Source of the DNA: Viridibacterium sediminicola
GTDB taxonomy: Bacteria > Pseudomonadota > Gammaproteobacteria > Burkholderiales > Rhodocyclaceae
Assembly: GCF_039631295.1 (NCBI RefSeq)
Contig: NZ_JBDIVE010000005.1
Span: 124,001-188,000 of the forward strand
Length of the DNA: 64,000 bases
Direction of reading: 5' to 3'
Part shown: positions 61,497-64,000 of the stretch, piece after piece
Numbering within the stretch: position 1 is the first letter of the stretch
Layout of the letters: the number at the start of each line of letters is the position of its first letter
Position numbers and translations under genes: made by a program
The notes under the pieces: model-generated
Told to the model about the DNA's origin: nothing
Seen by the model: the letters and a program-made list of their open reading frames with translations, nothing else
Database searches by the model: none

Positions 61497-62629
61497 TTTC
61501 CCTGGCCCGCAAATCGCTGCGTCATGAATGGCGCAAGTTCCTGCCGGCGATCCTGGCGCTGAGCTTTTCCGGACTGCTGCTGATCGCCCAGGCCGCCCTG
61601 GTGCTCGGCATCTTCGGCAGCGCCGCCGTGTATGTGACCGCCTCGTCCGCCGATCTGTGGGTCGGCTATCCGGGCACCAAGAGCGTGAGCTTTGGCCGCA
61701 CGCTATCGCCCGATCTGGCGATGCGCCTGCGCATGGACCCGGACATCCGCGCGGTCGAATCCTATATCTGGGTCGATGGCGACTGGCGCGGCAAGGCGCG
61801 CCAGCAGGGCGCCGTTTCAGTCTATGTCTCCGGCATCGACACGCGGGCCGAGGCGATGATGTTCTCGCGCGTGCTGCCGGCAGCGCTGCGCGCACGCCTG
61901 CGCGAACCCGGCGCCGTGGTGGTCGATCCGGCCGATCTGGACCAACTCGGCGCCCATGTCGGCGGCAGCGCCTGGATCAACGGCCAGCCGGTACAGGTGG
62001 TCGGTGTGATCAGCGGCTTGCGGGCGCTCGGCGGCGTCAATGTGCTGACTTCGCTGGACAACGCCCGCCTGCTCGACAGCACGACCAGCCCCGCCGACAG
62101 CGCCACCTACTTCGTCGCCCAGCTGCGCACGCCGGGCAGTCTGGCCAAGGTACGGGCGCGCATCCAGGCCAATCCGGCCTTCGGCGCCTTCGAGCTGTGG
62201 TCGGCCAAGGAATTTGCCAGCCGCTCGCAGCACTACTGGCTGTTCGATACCGGCGCCGGGGTGGCGGTGTTCTTCATGGCGATCATCGTCTGCCTGGTCG
62301 GCGCCGTGATCACCAGCCAATCCCTGCTCGCGCTGGTGGTCGCCTCGGCGCGCGAATACGCCACGCTCAATGCGCTGGGGGTGAGCTTCCAATCGCTGGC
62401 GCGGGTGCTGGTCGAGCAATCGATGTGGGTCGGCGCCATCGGCTTGCTGATCGGCGGCCTGCTCAGCGCCGCCCTGCTCTCGCTGGCGGCGCTGCATGGC
62501 GTGCCGGTGAGCATGAGCGTGCCGGTGGCCCTGCTCTGCGCGGTCCTGGTGCTGGCGCTGGCCTTCGTCTCCGGCCTGCTCGCCACCCGTGGTTTGTGGC
62601 GCGCCGATCCGGCCATGCTTCTGCGATGA
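61493..62629 (+). CDS. ABC transporter permease (FtsX/MacB-like, DevC type)
   Basis: The 378-residue protein has one N-terminal helix (FLPAILALSFSGLLLIAQAALVLG), a periplasmic MacB-PCD-like domain (about residues 45-245), and three C-terminal FtsX helices ending near ALLCAVLVLALAFVSGLLATRG. GTG at 61493 overlaps the previous stop (GTGA). It should work with the ATPase next to it as a mechanotransmission-type exporter rather than a simple pump. Confidence 0.9.
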   Translation: MISLARKSLRHEWRKFLPAILALSFSGLLLIAQAALVLGIFGSAAVYVTASSADLWVGYPGTKSVSFGRTLSPDLAMRLRMDPDIRAVESYIWVDGDWRGKARQQGAVSVYVSGIDTRAEAMMFSRVLPAALRARLREPGAVVVDPADLDQLGAHVGGSAWINGQPVQVVGVISGLRALGGVNVLTSLDNARLLDSTTSPADSATYFVAQLRTPGSLAKVRARIQANPAFGAFELWSAKEFASRSQHYWLFDTGAGVAVFFMAIIVCLVGAVITSQSLLALVVASAREYATLNALGVSFQSLARVLVEQSMWVGAIGLLIGGLLSAALLSLAALHGVPVSMSVPVALLCAVLVLALAFVSGLLATRGLWRADPAMLLR

Positions 62630-63405
62630 GTTCAATCATGCATCCACCGACACAGCGCAGTGCAGGCCCCAGCATCGTCGCCCAGGGCTTGCGCAAATCC
62701 TTTGTCTCCGGCGAAGTGCCGATCAAGGTGCTCGACGGCGTGTCGATCAGCATCGCCGCCGGCGAGCTGACCCTGATCTCCGGCCCCTCGGGTTGCGGCA
62801 AGAGTACCCTCTTGTCATTGCTGAGCGGCTTGCAGAAGCCCGATGCCGGCAGCGTCGAAGTGTGGGGCAGCGACATCACGCGCCTGAGCCAGAAAGCGCT
62901 GCAGCGCTTCCGCCTCGAACACACCGGCTTCCTGTTCCAGGGCTTCAATCTGTTCGGCGCGCTCAGCTCGCTGGAGCAGGTGCAGCTGCCGCTGGGCTAC
63001 CTCGGCTTGTCGGACCGCGAAGCGCGCGCACGCGCCGAACAGGCGCTCGAAGAAGTGGCCATGGCACATCGCGCGCATTCGCGGCCGGCGCAGCTCTCCG
63101 GTGGCGAGAAGCAGCGCGTGGCCATCGCCCGCGCACTGGCCAAGCGGCCGCAGCTCTTGTTTGCCGACGAGCCAACCAGCGCGCTCGATGGCGAGAACGG
63201 CCAGAACATCGTCAATATCCTCCACCGCGTCGCACGCGAGCACGGCACCACGGTGCTCTGCGTCAGCCACGACCCGCGCCTGATCCGCAATGCCGATCGG
63301 GTACTGGCCATGGAAGACGGCCAGATTGGCCGCGAATGGCGCCCGGCACATGATATGCAATCGGCTCGCGCAGCCGACTCACAAGGAATCCAGCATGAAG
63401 CTTGA
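62626..63405 (+). CDS. ABC transporter ATP-binding protein (LolD/MacB/DevA type)
   Basis: The 259-residue ATPase has Walker A GPSGCGKST, Q-loop FLFQGFNLFGALSS, signature QLSGGEKQRVAIARAL, Walker B LLFADEPTSALDG, and switch His in LCVSHDPR. ATG at 62626 overlaps the permease stop (ATGA); the open frame upstream of it is antisense-like. It pairs with the preceding permease. Confidence 0.95.
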   Translation: MSSIMHPPTQRSAGPSIVAQGLRKSFVSGEVPIKVLDGVSISIAAGELTLISGPSGCGKSTLLSLLSGLQKPDAGSVEVWGSDITRLSQKALQRFRLEHTGFLFQGFNLFGALSSLEQVQLPLGYLGLSDREARARAEQALEEVAMAHRAHSRPAQLSGGEKQRVAIARALAKRPQLLFADEPTSALDGENGQNIVNILHRVAREHGTTVLCVSHDPRLIRNADRVLAMEDGQIGREWRPAHDMQSARAADSQGIQHEA

Positions 63406-64000
63406 AGCCCGCTCTCCCGGCCTGCTCAGTTGCCTAGTCTTTTGCCTGCTCGCCGCCAGCGTGCTGACCGCCTGCCCGGCCAATGACCCAGCGCCCGCCG
63501 TCGAAGCGCCGGCCACAGGTGCCCTGGCCGTGGCACGCGGCAAGATCGACACGCAAAAAGGCATCCTCGATCTGCATGCGGCGCTGCCCGGTGAAGTCGC
63601 CAGCGTCTTGGTCAACGAGGGCGACGAGGTCAAACGCGGACAGGAACTGGTGCGCCTGCAAGCGACCGCCGCCGAGCTGGATCTCGGCCTGCTGGAGGCC
63701 GAGATCAAGCAGGCCGAGACCAGCCGCCAGAGCCAGCAGGACGCGCTGGACACGCTGACGCGGCAGAGCCGTCGCCTGCTCGAAGCGGTCAAGCTCGGCG
63801 CCATCGAGATGCAGAAGGCCGACGATGCGCTGGCCGCCCAGCAACAGGCAGCGGCTGCCCTGGCCAGCACGCGCGCCAGCATCGAGGTACTGCAAAAGCG
63901 CCGCGCCATTCTGCGCTGGCAGCTGCAGCGCCTGAGCATCAAGGCGCCTGCCAGTGGCCGCATTCTCAAGCTTGAGGCGCAGCCGGGCAGCCTCGCCGGG
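63395..64000 (+). CDS. HlyD-type membrane fusion lipoprotein, partial (runs off the end)
   Basis: The first 202 codons are present. A lipoprotein signal ends SVLTAC, then a biotinyl-lipoyl-like domain (LPGEVASVLVNEGDEVKRGQELVRLQ), a long coiled coil, and the start of the second lipoyl half (LSIKAPASGRILKLEAQPGSLAG). It overlaps the ATPase gene by 11 bases. It would bridge the permease and the outer membrane factor. The rest is beyond 64000. Confidence 0.9.
   Translation, partial: MKLEARSPGLLSCLVFCLLAASVLTACPANDPAPAVEAPATGALAVARGKIDTQKGILDLHAALPGEVASVLVNEGDEVKRGQELVRLQATAAELDLGLLEAEIKQAETSRQSQQDALDTLTRQSRRLLEAVKLGAIEMQKADDALAAQQQAAAALASTRASIEVLQKRRAILRWQLQRLSIKAPASGRILKLEAQPGSLAG

Noticed and set aside
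1..64000. tRNA genes, CRISPR arrays, prophage or IS elements
   Set aside because: No cloverleaf, spaced direct-repeat array, integrase or transposase was seen on either strand.

Overview
The window is a GC-rich, gene-dense stretch of a betaproteobacterial chromosome. Rhodocyclales is the best guess. The reasons are the infB-nusA-rimP order, the rluB-scpB-scpA-trpS-M50 protease-yciO-PHP block, a betaproteobacterial-type long TrpS, cydPABX with a CydP-type small subunit, and pilBCD near fmdB-DUF502-aspS. A secreted pectate lyase with a poly-serine linker recalls plant-polysaccharide-degrading members of that order. The genus is inference. No rRNA, tRNA, CRISPR array, prophage or complete IS was seen. 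A 29-base run of N (61087-61115) shows this is draft assembly.

Layout: 1-11442 is a leftward housekeeping block (translation factors, ribosome maturation, pseudouridylation, condensin accessory proteins, TrpRS, site-2 protease, YrdC-family protein, PHP phosphatase). 11464-16947 is the glycine-cleavage locus: a tandem glycine riboswitch with a greatly enlarged second aptamer, then gcvT, gcvH, a 58-codon membrane ORF, a chorismate mutase interrupted by an in-frame TAA, and gcvP. 17062-20838 is accessory: a VapBC-type toxin-antitoxin pair, pectate lyase, a MEKHLA protein and a lipoprotein. 20930-25605 holds an enoate-reductase-like flavoenzyme and two periplasmic binding proteins without transporter partners. 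25606-32234 has a J-domain protein, a DUF5710 protein, MipA with a two-component system, and a LysR-controlled DoxX/dioxygenase/ferredoxin group.

32321-34723 encodes an unusual soluble chemoreceptor with a LacI-type ligand-binding domain. 34946-40687 centres on cytochrome bd oxidase (cydP-cydA-cydB-cydX) with a Crp/Fnr-type regulator and two DUF2946 proteins at the edges. 40754-50723 carries amn, an atypical alpha/beta hydrolase, a HAD nucleotidase, hemB, a possible small RNA, engB, cytochrome c4, DUF455, an antiporter-like protein and ffh. 50809-59966 carries ccsA-like, a CorC-family protein, pilBCD, fmdB, DUF502 and aspS. 60120-64000 is a four-gene ABC exporter (outer membrane factor, permease, ATPase, fusion protein), cut by the window end.

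Two dispersed repeat families stand out: a palindromic element built from CGCAAAG units (three copies, all between genes) and a GTAC-centred hairpin element (two copies, one embedded in the second glycine aptamer). All assignments come from reading the sequence and from family knowledge; no searches or folding programs were run.
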